Positions 34,494-43,262 of a stretch of DNA of 64,000 nucleotides are shown in pieces. The position numbers were made by a program, and so were the translations under genes. Origin of the DNA: DATLBA01 sp035527275 (lineage in GTDB: Bacteria; Planctomycetota; Phycisphaerae; FEN-1346); assembly GCA_035527275.1 (NCBI GenBank), contig DATLBA010000076.1, positions 1-64,000 of the forward strand, written 5' to 3'. The stretch's first letter is position 1; each line of letters begins with the position of its first letter. The notes below the pieces were generated by a model. The model searched no databases. It had not been told where the DNA came from and was given only the letters and a program-made list of their open reading frames with translations.

Positions 34494-35211
34494 GCGCGAC
34501 GCCGACCGCGCCCGATATGTGCAGGATATGTTCGCGGCGGTCGCGCGGCGATACGACCTGGCGAACCACGTTCTCTCGGGGGGCCTCGACCACCGCTGGC
34601 GCGCTCGGGCGGCAAGGGCGTGCGGTCACGCCACAGAAGGCACGGTCCTCGACCTGTGCGCCGGGACGGGCGACCAGGCAGTGGCCCTGTTGAAGCGTGC
34701 GAGCCGGCGGGGACGCGTCGTCGCGTGTGATTTTTCCCGGCCGATGCTGCTTCGGGCCCGCGCGAAACTCGCGAAGGCGGGCCTTGCGCGGCGAGCCGCG
34801 CTTCTGGAGGCGGACGCCATTCGGTTGCCGCTCGGGGATAGGTCGGTGGACGCGTGCGTCTGCACGTTCGGCCTGCGAAACCTGGCGGACATGCGGCGGG
34901 GGCTGGCCGAGATGGTCCGCGTCGTGCGGCCCGGAGGGCGTGTCGTGGTGCTTGAGTTCCACCAGCCGCGCGGGTCCGGACTGCTCGCGGCGGCCTTTGG
35001 GCTTTACTTTCGCCGCATACTTCCTAGGCTGGGCAGGTGGATTTCAGGGCGGGATCGCGGCGGTTACCGCTACCTGGTCGAGTCGGTGGACGCTTTCGGC
35101 TCGGCCGAGGCGGTGGTTGAGGCAATGCGGGCCGCGGGCCTTGAAGGGGTGAGGACCGAGCCGCTGCCGGGCGGCATTTGCGCCCTGTTTGTCGGCCGAA
35201 AGTCACGCTGA
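34480..35211 (+). CDS. ubiE: Ubiquinone/menaquinone methyltransferase UbiE
   Basis: 243 residues. The quinone methyltransferase family is recognisable from RYVQDMFAAVARRYDLANHV, motif I VLDLCAGTGDQAVALL, VVACDFSRPMLLRAR, the diagnostic CTFGLRNLADMRRGL and VRPGGRVVVLEF. It adds the C-2 methyl to demethylmenaquinone with SAM. The ATG at 34480 lies inside the ubiD 3' end (14-base overlap), so the two are coupled; an upstream in-frame ATG at 34438 would deepen the overlap and add non-family residues. It is followed after 15 bases by the zinc-ribbon membrane gene. Confidence 0.93.
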   Translation: MASSERDADRARYVQDMFAAVARRYDLANHVLSGGLDHRWRARAARACGHATEGTVLDLCAGTGDQAVALLKRASRRGRVVACDFSRPMLLRARAKLAKAGLARRAALLEADAIRLPLGDRSVDACVCTFGLRNLADMRRGLAEMVRVVRPGGRVVVLEFHQPRGSGLLAAAFGLYFRRILPRLGRWISGRDRGGYRYLVESVDAFGSAEAVVEAMRAAGLEGVRTEPLPGGICALFVGRKSR

Positions 35212-35226
35212 GGCAGGAACCCCCCT

Positions 35227-36912
35227 ATGCACTGTGCCAAGTGTTTTTTCTACGAGAGCGACGTGGGCGACGAGACGTGCGCCCGCTGTGGACGGGCCTA
35301 TATGCCCGAAGCCAACGTGTATCTGGGCCTGATGCTGCTCGTGACGGGTGGGCTGGCCTGGACGTTGCGGGCGCTGGTGACGGGTTCGCCGGACCTGCTG
35401 GTTCGGCCGATGCTGGATTTGGGCGCGTGGGCGACCTGGCCCGTCTCGATGGTTGACCGACCGGTTTACGGCTTTCTCATCGGCGCTTTTCTGGCGATGC
35501 TGGCGGTCGCGCCGATCCTGACGGCCGTGATGTATGGGAAGCGCGGAGGGTGGCTGCTGGTGCTGGTCATTGCGCTGGTTGGCCCGAGCCGTGCCGGGGC
35601 GTCGCCGGCGACCCTTATGGTTCCGACGGCCGTTTTTGCCGGCGCGCTGGGTTTGGGCGTTTGGATTGCAGCGGGGCAGACGTTACGGCTGGGGAGCAAG
35701 TTGGCAAGCGTTCTTCTGGGCCTGGTTCCCGTGGCCGTTTACTGGTTCGTCGAGACGGCCCGCAGCACCACCGAGGCGCTGGCGCCGACGCTTCGCGGCA
35801 TGGTGTATCTGGTGCCGGTGACGGCCGTGGCGACGGCGGCCGGTGCGGCGGCGCTCGTGGTGGCCGTCGGCTGGGCGGACCGCTGGCACGTCCGCTGGCC
35901 CGGGGCGCTGCTCGCCGTGCTGACGGCGGGCCCCGTGCTCGCCCTGCTGGCGTTCGTCGGCCTGGACGAGATTCGCTATCGGCTGCTGCCGGAGCCGACC
36001 TCCACAGGGACGATCCAGTGGATTGAAGCATATCAGGATTTCATCGACCGTTACCCGAGTAGTCCACGTGGCGGGGTGGTGCGTGCGCGGCTTGCGAAAA
36101 GTTTGGAGGCGCGCCAGGCGCGCGGCGAGGATGTGCCGCCCGACGCCCCGAAGCCCGAGCGCCTCTGGCGCCAGGTTCTGGAGCGTTACCCCGAAAGTCT
36201 GTGGGCGGAGGAGGCCCGGGTGCATCTGGCCGACGCCGCTGCGGCGCGGGGACTTTTCGACGACGCCCGCCGCCTTTACCGCGAAGCGCTCGAGCGAACC
36301 CGTGATCTCGACGTGCCCGAAGAGGACCCCCTGGCCGACTTCAGTGTCCTGAGGGACGTGTTCACCATCGGCGAGAGGCTGCGGGCGAGGGAAACGGCCC
36401 GGCATCTCCAGGCGATTCGCCGGCAGACGCTGTTGCGCTTTGCCTTGCTTCGCGAGAACCGCTGCCGAACCGAGAACGGCAGCCGGGCGCTGGCGCGGTA
36501 CTTCCAGGCCCTGGCCTATGAGGGGACCAATAAGTACCGTGCGGCGCTGCTTGAGGCGAAGGAGGTGGACCCCGAGGGGACGCTGGCCGACAACATCGCA
36601 TGCGAACTCGCCCGCTTCGAGGCCGACCCGAACCGGCGCCTGGAACTCCTGGAAGAGGTGGCGGCTTCGTATGCGGGAACCGACGGGGCGATGCGAGCCC
36701 ATCTGGCGGCGGCGGATGATCTCATTGAACGGGCGGCTAAGGCGCCGGGGGCGTGGCGGCGCGCGCGGGCGCATCTGCTGGACGTCCAGCGGGACCTGAC
36801 GCAACGCAAAGCGGCCAACCCGGGCGACCCTTACGTGGCCGTCTTCGCCGATCTTGTTGACACGAGGCTTGCCTACGTCCAGGCGCAGTTGAGGGGCCCG
36901 GAGCATGAGTGA
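35227..36912 (+). CDS. Zinc-ribbon, multi-pass membrane protein with TPR-like C-terminus
   Basis: 561 residues I do not recognise as a named family. It starts with a zinc ribbon (HCAKC ... CARCGRAY, about 2-24), then five or six membrane helices (about 30-240, e.g. AVAPILTAVMYGKRGGWLLV, TAVATAAGAAALVVAVGWAD). A helical, TPR-like C-domain follows (about 265-560) with EAYQDFIDRYPSSPRGGVVR, YPESLWAEEARVHLADAAAA and YFQALAYEGTNKYRAALLEA. It sits between ubiE and ubiX, and its stop overlaps ubiX by 8 bases. The position suggests a membrane partner for quinone synthesis or an unrelated passenger; the sequence alone cannot decide. The ATG at 35227 has an aggaa site. Confidence 0.75.
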   Translation: MHCAKCFFYESDVGDETCARCGRAYMPEANVYLGLMLLVTGGLAWTLRALVTGSPDLLVRPMLDLGAWATWPVSMVDRPVYGFLIGAFLAMLAVAPILTAVMYGKRGGWLLVLVIALVGPSRAGASPATLMVPTAVFAGALGLGVWIAAGQTLRLGSKLASVLLGLVPVAVYWFVETARSTTEALAPTLRGMVYLVPVTAVATAAGAAALVVAVGWADRWHVRWPGALLAVLTAGPVLALLAFVGLDEIRYRLLPEPTSTGTIQWIEAYQDFIDRYPSSPRGGVVRARLAKSLEARQARGEDVPPDAPKPERLWRQVLERYPESLWAEEARVHLADAAAARGLFDDARRLYREALERTRDLDVPEEDPLADFSVLRDVFTIGERLRARETARHLQAIRRQTLLRFALLRENRCRTENGSRALARYFQALAYEGTNKYRAALLEAKEVDPEGTLADNIACELARFEADPNRRLELLEEVAASYAGTDGAMRAHLAAADDLIERAAKAPGAWRRARAHLLDVQRDLTQRKAANPGDPYVAVFADLVDTRLAYVQAQLRGPEHE

Positions 36913-37516
36913 GGGTCGGCTCATCGTGGGCGTCACCGGCGCTTCAGGCACCCCGTATGCCGTCCGATTCGTCGAGCAGGCGGTCCGAGCGGGGCGCGAC
37001 GTGTGGCTGATTGTTTCGGCTGCGGGGCGGCTGGTTCTGGCGGACGAGGCGGGTCTGGGCGGTTCAACAGATGAGCCGGATTTTTCAACCCTTTGGCCGG
37101 AAAAGGTGCTGGCGCACTTGACCTACACGCCCGCTGAGCAACTCCGCGCGCCGCCGGCGAGCGGCTCGTTCGAGGCCGAAGCCGTTGTCATCATCCCATG
37201 CTCGATGAACACGGCGGCGGCGCTCGCGCACGGGTTGTCGGGCAACCTCCTTCAGCGGGCCGGCGCGGTGGCGCTGAAGGAAGGCCGGCCGCTCGTCCTC
37301 GTGCCGCGCGAGACCCCGATGACGCGGATTGATTTTGAGAATCTGGCCCGCCTGGCGGCCGCCGGCGCCCACGTCGTGCCGGCGATGCCCGGCTTCTATC
37401 ACCGCCCGCAGTCGGTCGCGGACCTCGTGGATTTCGTAGTGGCGAAAGTGCTCGCGCGGCTCGGAATCGAGCACGGTCTGAAGGTCCGGTGGCCCTTATT
37501 GGAACGAGAGGCATAG
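36905..37516 (+). CDS. ubiX: UbiX flavin prenyltransferase
   Basis: 203 residues, family length about 190-210. GVTGASGTPYAVRF (FMN-binding P-loop-like), VVIIPCSMNTAAALAHGLSG, NLLQRAGAVALKEGRPLVLV and PRETPM are the UbiX signatures. It attaches a dimethylallyl group to FMN to make the prFMN cofactor used by UbiD. The ATG at 36905 overlaps the preceding gene by 8 bases. It is in the same run as ubiD, the normal functional pairing. Confidence 0.95.
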   Translation: MSEGRLIVGVTGASGTPYAVRFVEQAVRAGRDVWLIVSAAGRLVLADEAGLGGSTDEPDFSTLWPEKVLAHLTYTPAEQLRAPPASGSFEAEAVVIIPCSMNTAAALAHGLSGNLLQRAGAVALKEGRPLVLVPRETPMTRIDFENLARLAAAGAHVVPAMPGFYHRPQSVADLVDFVVAKVLARLGIEHGLKVRWPLLEREA

Positions 37517-37523
37517 CCCTGGG

Positions 37524-38450
37524 ATGCGATGCAGGCTGGCGCACGAACTGCTTGAATTCGGCCGCACGATCCGCTTTTTCCACACCTTGTTTGCGCTCCC
37601 GTTTGCGCTGGGTGCGGCTTTTCTTGCCGAGCCGCCCTGTCCACGGCCGTGGGCGCTTGCGCTTCTGGTGGCGTGTATGGTGACGGCGCGGACGGCGGCG
37701 ATGGGGATGAACCGCGTGGCCGACGCGCGGCTTGATGCGCGGAATCCGCGGACGGCCGAGTGGCCGATTCCAGCCGGGCGGCTCCGGCGCGGGACGGCGC
37801 TGGCGCTCGCGCTGGTGAGCGGCGGTGTGTTTCTCGCCTGCGCGTGGGGATTCTGGTTCCTCAGCGGAAACCTTTGGCCGGGGCTTCTGGCGCCGGGGTT
37901 CCTGGCACTCTTGCTCTTTTATCCTTACACGAAACGGTTCACGGTTCTCTCGCACTGGATTCTGGGCGCGTGCCTGGGTCTTGCGCCGGTTGGGGCGTGG
38001 ATCGCACTTCGCGGGTCTCTTGTCTGGACACCGCTTGTGCTCGGTCTGGCGGTTGTGTTCTGGACGGCGGGCTTCGACATTCTTTACGCGATTCGCGACA
38101 TCGCGTTCGACCGGCGCGAAGGGCTGAGGAGTGTCCCGGCGCGCTTCGGTCGTGCCACAGCGCTTCGGACCGCGCTCGAGTGCCACGTGCTCGCCTGGCT
38201 TCTTCTGGGCGGCGTGATCGGCATGGATGTTTTCGAAAAGGTGCTTATGAGCGATGGAGAGGTGCGGGCGGGCGTTCTGGGCCGATGGAGTTCGTGGGCG
38301 CTGGGTCTGGTTGCGATTCTGATTCTGATCCAGCACCTTGCGGTTCGCCGCGCGCGGGGCGACGGGGTGACGGCGGCGGTCTTCCATTTGAACGCGCTCG
38401 TAGGTATCGTGTGGATGGCGGGAGTCATTCTGGACTCCGGGCTCGGATGA
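37524..38450 (+). CDS. mqnP: UbiA-type prenyltransferase MqnP
   Basis: 308 residues, an integral membrane prenyltransferase with about nine helices. Two Asp-rich motifs bind Mg-diphosphate: MNRVADARLDARNPRT (about 61-76) and DILYAIRDIAFDRREGLRSV (about 180-200). The pattern with NRVADARLDARNPRT matches the MqnP/UbiA group that prenylates 1,4-dihydroxy-6-naphthoate in the futalosine route. It overlaps mqnE (next gene) as ATGA. It begins 7 bases after ubiX; the ATG at 37524 is the first of two near ATGs. Confidence 0.92.
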   Translation: MRCRLAHELLEFGRTIRFFHTLFALPFALGAAFLAEPPCPRPWALALLVACMVTARTAAMGMNRVADARLDARNPRTAEWPIPAGRLRRGTALALALVSGGVFLACAWGFWFLSGNLWPGLLAPGFLALLLFYPYTKRFTVLSHWILGACLGLAPVGAWIALRGSLVWTPLVLGLAVVFWTAGFDILYAIRDIAFDRREGLRSVPARFGRATALRTALECHVLAWLLLGGVIGMDVFEKVLMSDGEVRAGVLGRWSSWALGLVAILILIQHLAVRRARGDGVTAAVFHLNALVGIVWMAGVILDSGLG

Positions 38451-39628
38451 GGCATCGTTCGACCGTGGCCGTGGACCTTGCGCGCATCGAGGCGAAAGTG
38501 GAGGCGGGCGAGCGGTTGAGCCGCGATGACGCGCTCGCGCTTTATGCCTCCGGCGACCTTGCGGCGCTCGGTCGCCTGGCCGACTGCGCGCGGCAGCGGC
38601 GCCACGGCCGCATCGCCTATTACATCGTCAACGCGCACGTCAATTACACCAACGTCTGCATCAACCGCTGCCGCTTCTGCGCGTTTGCGAGAGAGCCCGA
38701 CGATTCGGAAGGCTACCTCCTCACGCCCGAAAAGGTGATTGAGCAGGCGGCGCCGGATGTCAAAGCGGGCGCGACGGAGGTCCACGCCGTCGGCGGCCTG
38801 CACCCGGAGGTGGACCTCGATTATTACCTGGCGCTGGTGGGGGGCTTGCGCGAGGCGTTTCCGGCCGTGTGCATTCAGGCGCTGACGGCGGTGGAAGTTG
38901 AGTATGCGGCCCGCCGGGCGGGGCTCGCGGTTCGCACGGTCCTTGAGCGGTTGAAGGAAGCGGGCCTGACGGGTCTACCGGGCGGCGGGGCGGAGATCTT
39001 CGATCCGGGCGTCCGCCGCCGCATCTGCCCCCGCAAGATCAGCGGCGCCGAGTGGCTCGACGTCCACCGCCGGGCCCACCGGGCGGGCCTGGCGACCAAC
39101 GCCACGATGCTTTACGGCCACATCGAAGGACCTGAGCATCGCGTGGATCACCTGCTGGCGCTTCGTGACCTCCAGGAAGAGAGCCTGAGAGCAAACGGCG
39201 ATGAGCAGGCGGGCCGGTTTCAGGCGTTCATCCCGCTCCCGTTTCACCCTGAGGGCACAGCCCTCTCGGACCTTCCCGGACCCACCGCTTACGATGACCT
39301 CAAGACGATGGCCGTCGCGCGGCTGGTGTTGGATAATGTCGAGCACATCAAGGCATTCTGGATCATGCTGACGCCGGATTTGGCTCAAGTCGCCCTTCGG
39401 TTCGGCGCCGATGACATTGACGGCACGGTGGTGCGGGAGGAGATTACGCACGCCGCCGGCGCGCGCACGCCGGAGGCGCTCGCGCCGGATCAACTGCGAT
39501 ACCTTATCCATGCCGCCGGTTGCGAGCCGCTCGAGCGCGACACGCGGTATCGGCGAATTGTCCGGCAGGAGCGATTCGCCGATTGGACTATCCCTCCAGG
39601 GATTTCGCTTTCGGAAAGGAAACCATGA
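38447..39628 (+). CDS. mqnE: Aminodeoxyfutalosine synthase MqnE
   Basis: 393 residues, radical SAM family. The 4Fe-4S motif is CINRCRFCAF (CxxxCxxC), preceded by YIVNAHVNYTNV as in MqnE. Then VHAVGGLHPEVDLDYYLALV, TGLPGGGAEIFDPGVRRRIC and TNATMLYGHIEGPEHRVDHL occur, a set diagnostic of MqnE over MqnC. It condenses SAM with chorismate-derived carboxyvinyloxybenzoate to form aminodeoxyfutalosine, the defining step of the futalosine menaquinone pathway. The start ATG at 38447 overlaps mqnP (ATGA). MqnA, MqnC and MqnD are not in this window, so part of the pathway lies elsewhere. Confidence 0.95.
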   Translation: MRHRSTVAVDLARIEAKVEAGERLSRDDALALYASGDLAALGRLADCARQRRHGRIAYYIVNAHVNYTNVCINRCRFCAFAREPDDSEGYLLTPEKVIEQAAPDVKAGATEVHAVGGLHPEVDLDYYLALVGGLREAFPAVCIQALTAVEVEYAARRAGLAVRTVLERLKEAGLTGLPGGGAEIFDPGVRRRICPRKISGAEWLDVHRRAHRAGLATNATMLYGHIEGPEHRVDHLLALRDLQEESLRANGDEQAGRFQAFIPLPFHPEGTALSDLPGPTAYDDLKTMAVARLVLDNVEHIKAFWIMLTPDLAQVALRFGADDIDGTVVREEITHAAGARTPEALAPDQLRYLIHAAGCEPLERDTRYRRIVRQERFADWTIPPGISLSERKP

Positions 39629-40164
39629 TTCGAAGAATGCCCCTGACAGGCAGACGACCGACGGGATGGATAGGCTTGCTGACGGCAGTGGTTGTCGGCG
39701 CGTCCTTGGCGGCGGGCTGTGGCGAAGAGCCGGAGCCTCAGGCTTTACCGAGGAGCAACGGCGACGAGCCTTCGGAGCCGCCGCGAATCATCGCCCTTCG
39801 ACCCCTCGACGGGGCGCAAGAAGCAAGTTTGCACCCGACGTTTCGGTGGCAACTTCCGAACGAGGTCGCGGTCCCGACGTCCGTCTCGTTCATCCTGACC
39901 GAAATATGCGGCGGGCCGGACTCGTCGGAGGCGGAAGCCGGGGAAAAGCCGATTGCGAGGGCCAGCGGCCTGCACAATACGAGTCCGAGGGAACTTGACC
40001 CCTGGAACCCTCCGCCCGGCGTCATCATGACCGGAGCGGTGCGGCAAACGGAGGGGCTGAAACCAGAGACGTGGTGCCGGTGGACGGTTCGTGCGATTAG
40101 CGCGCACGATCAGGCGGCCGCGACGTTCCACTTTCGAACCGGGAAGGCGAAGCCCGCACCGTAA
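39625..40164 (+). CDS. Lipoprotein of unknown function
   Basis: 179 residues with signal and lipobox (GASLAAGC). The mature part begins with a Glu/Pro/Ser-rich linker and then a beta-sandwich-like domain (PLDGAQEASLHPTFRWQLPN ... ETWCRWTVRAISAHDQAA), reminiscent of fibronectin type III-like modules. The ATG at 39625 overlaps the mqnE stop as ATGA with ggaaagg upstream, so it is translationally coupled to the menaquinone run although its role there is unclear. It is the last gene of the run. Confidence 0.75.
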   Translation: MIRRMPLTGRRPTGWIGLLTAVVVGASLAAGCGEEPEPQALPRSNGDEPSEPPRIIALRPLDGAQEASLHPTFRWQLPNEVAVPTSVSFILTEICGGPDSSEAEAGEKPIARASGLHNTSPRELDPWNPPPGVIMTGAVRQTEGLKPETWCRWTVRAISAHDQAAATFHFRTGKAKPAP

Positions 40165-40209
40165 CCTCGCCCCTGCGTAAGCGGCGCCGCACGCGAGGCA
40201 AACAGGGGT

Positions 40210-41304
40210 TTACACACCGAAACTGGTGCCGACTGATTTGGCGACGGCAATGAGGGAATCGTCCGGCGGCACGAGGCGCGGGCCGGCGGCGGCCTCCTCG
40301 ATCGGCACGTCCGTGAGGCGACCCTTCTGCCACGACGCCATGCGCCCCCATCGTCCCTCGGCCACCAACTCGGCCGCCTTGAAGCCGAGACTGGTGGCAA
40401 AGACCCGGTCGAAGGGGCACGGCGTCCCGCCGCGCTGAACGTAGCCGAGGATCGTTGCGCGCGAGACAATTCCGGTTGCCTGCTCGATGGTGGTCGAGAC
40501 GAGGCGTCCGATGCCGCCGAGGCGAACCGGGTCGGGGCTGCCTTCGACATATCGGCGGACAACCATCTCGCCGCCTTCTGCCCGGCCGCCTTCCGCCGCG
40601 CAGACGATGGTGAATCGTTTGCCGCGCCCGTCCCGCTTGCGGCACACGTCGAAGACGGGTTCCCACTTGAACGGTATCTCGGGGATGAGGATCACGTCGG
40701 ACCCGCTGGCGATGCCGGCGTGAAGGGCCAGCCAACCGGCGTATCGGCCCATGACCTCGGCCACCATGACCCGGTGATGGGCGCTGGCGGTGGTGTGGAG
40801 GCGGTCCAGGGCCTCGGTCGCCACGTTCACGGCGCTCTGGAAGCCGAACGTCCGTTCCGTTCCACGGACGTCGTTGTCGATGGTTTTGGGGACGCCGACG
40901 ATGGGCATCCCGGCCTGGGCAAGACGGCCCGCGATGCTCATCGACCCGTCGCCGCCGATGACCACGAGGCCGTCAAGACGGTGCCGCGCGAACACCGCCA
41001 GGGCGTCTTCGCTCCGATTCGTGGTGCGCACCTCGCCGTCAACCACCTCGTGCCACTCGAACGGATTTGCCGTGTTGCTCGTCCCGAGGATTGTCCCGCC
41101 GAGGGTCAGGATGTTCGAGACGGCCTGCCAGTCGAGCCGCTGGGTGCGGTCGAGGACCAGCCCGTCGTAGCCGTCCAGGAATCCGACGATCTCCGCGCCG
41201 TGCTCGTGCATGAGGGTCTTGGCGATGGCGCGGATGACGGCGTTCAGACCCGGACAATCCCCGCCGCCCGTCAGGACGCCGATGCGCTTGGCCTTTTTTG
41301 CCAT
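40210..41304 (-). CDS. pfkA: 6-phosphofructokinase
   Basis: 364 residues. Motifs: GVLTGGGDCPGLNAVIRAIA (nucleotide loop), LGTSNTANPF, VIGGDGSMSIA (Gly at the position that is Asp in PPi enzymes), VPKTIDNDVRGTE (Lys at the position that is Gly in E. coli PfkA), and VMGRYAGWLALHAG. Gly plus Lys at these two sites is the pattern of group III, usually ATP-dependent, enzymes; cofactor use is inference. It phosphorylates fructose 6-phosphate in glycolysis. The ATG at 41304 follows ggaaggga; an upstream in-frame ATG at 41367 adds unfamiliar residues. It is divergent from the lipoprotein gene. Confidence 0.93.
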   Translation of the reverse strand: MAKKAKRIGVLTGGGDCPGLNAVIRAIAKTLMHEHGAEIVGFLDGYDGLVLDRTQRLDWQAVSNILTLGGTILGTSNTANPFEWHEVVDGEVRTTNRSEDALAVFARHRLDGLVVIGGDGSMSIAGRLAQAGMPIVGVPKTIDNDVRGTERTFGFQSAVNVATEALDRLHTTASAHHRVMVAEVMGRYAGWLALHAGIASGSDVILIPEIPFKWEPVFDVCRKRDGRGKRFTIVCAAEGGRAEGGEMVVRRYVEGSPDPVRLGGIGRLVSTTIEQATGIVSRATILGYVQRGGTPCPFDRVFATSLGFKAAELVAEGRWGRMASWQKGRLTDVPIEEAAAGPRLVPPDDSLIAVAKSVGTSFGV

Positions 41305-41472
41305 CGTGCAGGTCCCTTCCAGGATTGCAGCCGGAGCGATTTTAGGGTCAGGTTCGCAGGAGTCCAAGCGGAAAACGGAACCATTTGTCGCGGCGTGCGT
41401 CCAATTGGCGAGAGGAGGGTGCGTTCAAGCCGCCAGCCCCGGCCGCGGGACCCTTTTTTAAGGAGCGAAACG

Positions 41473-42153
41473 ATGCGCGATTGCCTGAGCGTTGCCGCAC
41501 TGGTGATCTGCGTGGCGATGGTCACGGGGGGATGCGAGAACACGCGCGCGCCGGCTGCGGGCGAAGCCTACGAGCCGGAGGCGCCGCGGGCGGCGCTCGT
41601 CAAGTGGCACCAGTCGCTCGCTTTCGGCGACAAATCGCGATACCTTTCCTGTTTCGTCGGCTCGGAGGACGAACTGGTCCTGGCGCTGGCGGTCTTCGAC
41701 GCCGTCCACGCCGCCCACGCGTTCCACGATGCCGTTGTCCGAGCCTACGGCCCGGAGGCGTGGCAGGCGTTTGAGGCCTCGCCGCAGGCGCGCGTCGTCC
41801 TTTTCCCGCGCGAGGACACGTGGCCGGCGCGGGTGACGGTGGTCCGGACGGGCGCCATCGCGTTCGGCTATTTGCCGCATGCCCGCCTGCCCCTGCACCT
41901 TGCGGAGGGGGGAGGCGCCTGGCGGATCCACGCGGGGAGCCTCGTTCCCCCGGGCCAGACGGCGGAGCGGGCGGCGTATTACCTGTTTCGCTGGGCGGCG
42001 GCGCTTCAGGAAATGACGCTTCGCGTCGGCCAGCCGGGGGTCGCGGCCTCCGAGGTGGCTCCGGAGGCGGCCCGCGAAGCGTTCAAAGCGAAAGTCGGAG
42101 AGGAACAATTCGACGACGCCGACAAGGCCGTCCAGCACATGATGATGCACTGA
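41473..42153 (+). CDS. Lipoprotein of unknown function
   Basis: 226 residues. A signal segment ends in the lipobox VTGGC. The mature part has LVKWHQSLAFGDKSRYLSCF, suggesting a small alpha/beta fold with a conserved Trp/Phe pattern (as in NTF2-like or DUF4878-like proteins), then a helix-rich end with EAFKAKVGEEQFDDADKAVQ. I cannot assign it to a named family. The ATG at 41473 follows aaggag. It is convergent with hypE, 43 bases between the stops. Confidence 0.72.
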   Translation: MRDCLSVAALVICVAMVTGGCENTRAPAAGEAYEPEAPRAALVKWHQSLAFGDKSRYLSCFVGSEDELVLALAVFDAVHAAHAFHDAVVRAYGPEAWQAFEASPQARVVLFPREDTWPARVTVVRTGAIAFGYLPHARLPLHLAEGGGAWRIHAGSLVPPGQTAERAAYYLFRWAAALQEMTLRVGQPGVAASEVAPEAAREAFKAKVGEEQFDDADKAVQHMMMH

Positions 42154-42196
42154 TGCCCGAGCGGCTCGCCTTCTCTCGGGTCGTGCGCGAACCGCT

Positions 42197-43222
42197 TCAG
42201 CAGATGCGCGGCAGGTCTTCGCCGTAGGGCATCTCCAGCACGCGCTCACCGCCGATCCGCGTCCGAAGCACCACCCGCGCGCCGGCCGTCGGCGCCTCGG
42301 TCACTTCGCCGATGAGGGCAGCCTCGCGGCCCAGCGCGTGGTCCCACATCGCCGCAAGCGCCGCCTCCGCTTCCCCCGGCGCGACGACCGCGACGAACTT
42401 GCCCTCGTTCGCCACGTTCAGCACGTCGAGCCCGAGCACTTCGCACGCGCCGGCGACCGCCGGCCGCACGGGGATGCTCGACTCTTCGAGCCTCATGCCG
42501 ATGCCTGCCGCTTCGGCCAACTCGTTAACCGCCGCCGCAAGGCCCCCGCGCGTCGGATCCTTCAGCGCCCGAAGCCCCGGGCAGGCCGCAAGCACTGCCT
42601 CGGCAAGGCCCCAGAGCGGCGCCACGTCGCTCCTAACCGACGATTCAAACGCAAGCCCTTCTCGCCGGCTCATCACCGCGATGCCGTGGTCGCCCAGCGT
42701 GCCGGACACCAGGACCCGGTCGCCGCGTTGGATGGCTTCGGGCCCCAGAGCTCGCCCATCCTCGATGACACCGATGCCCGCCGTGTTGATGAACATGCCG
42801 TCGGCGCTTCCGCGCTCGACCACTTTCGTGTCGCCGCAGACGACTTCGGCGCCCGCCTCGCGCGCCGTGCGGGCCGCCGAGTCCAGCATCTTGCGCAGTG
42901 TCGCCAGCGGCAGCCCTTCTTCAAGAATCAGCGCGAGCGCCAGCGCAACCGGCCGCGCCGCCGCACACGCCAGGTCGTTGACCGTGCCGGCCACTGCCAG
43001 CCGGCCGATGTCCCCGCCGGGAAACTCCAATGGCTGCACCACGTATGAATCGGTCGTAAAGGCAATTGGTGCGCCGGGCGCTTCGAGGCGCGCCGCATCG
43101 GCCAGGCGCGCCAGTTCCCCGCGGCCCGCCGGAGCGAATCGCGCGAGGATCTCACGGCGCACCAGGTTCATCATGCGTTCGCCGCCGCCACCGTCGGCAA
43201 GCAGAATGATGTCGTCAGGCAT
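42197..43222 (-). CDS. hypE: HypE, [NiFe]-hydrogenase cyanide-ligand maturation protein
   Basis: 341 residues. MPDDIILLADGGGG at the start, FTTDSYVVQPLEFPGGDIGR, GTVNDLACAAARP and a final PRIC with C-terminal Cys identify HypE, which dehydrates a thiocarboxamide on that Cys to make cyanide for the Fe(CN)2CO cluster. The ATP loops and domain order are intact (VCGDTKVVERG, LKDPTRGGLAAAVNE, VANEGKFVAVV). ATG at 43222 follows gggaggtgagg. It is 40 bases downstream of a methyltransferase gene on the same strand; no other hyp or hydrogenase gene is seen, so it is an orphan within this window. Confidence 0.93.
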   Translation of the reverse strand: MPDDIILLADGGGGERMMNLVRREILARFAPAGRGELARLADAARLEAPGAPIAFTTDSYVVQPLEFPGGDIGRLAVAGTVNDLACAAARPVALALALILEEGLPLATLRKMLDSAARTAREAGAEVVCGDTKVVERGSADGMFINTAGIGVIEDGRALGPEAIQRGDRVLVSGTLGDHGIAVMSRREGLAFESSVRSDVAPLWGLAEAVLAACPGLRALKDPTRGGLAAAVNELAEAAGIGMRLEESSIPVRPAVAGACEVLGLDVLNVANEGKFVAVVAPGEAEAALAAMWDHALGREAALIGEVTEAPTAGARVVLRTRIGGERVLEMPYGEDLPRIC

Positions 43223-43262
43223 AGGTTGGCCTCACCTCCCGCGCCGGACAAGCGTCGCGAGG

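Noticed and set aside
37760..38446. N-terminal extension of mqnE into mqnP
   Set aside because: It overlaps mqnP in another frame and the extra residues look like shadow coding; ATG 38447 gives a canonical MqnE start.
40210..41304. PPi-dependent phosphofructokinase
   Set aside because: The Lys in VPKTIDND is shared with PPi enzymes, but GGDGS (Gly, not Asp) indicates the ATP-type group III pattern.
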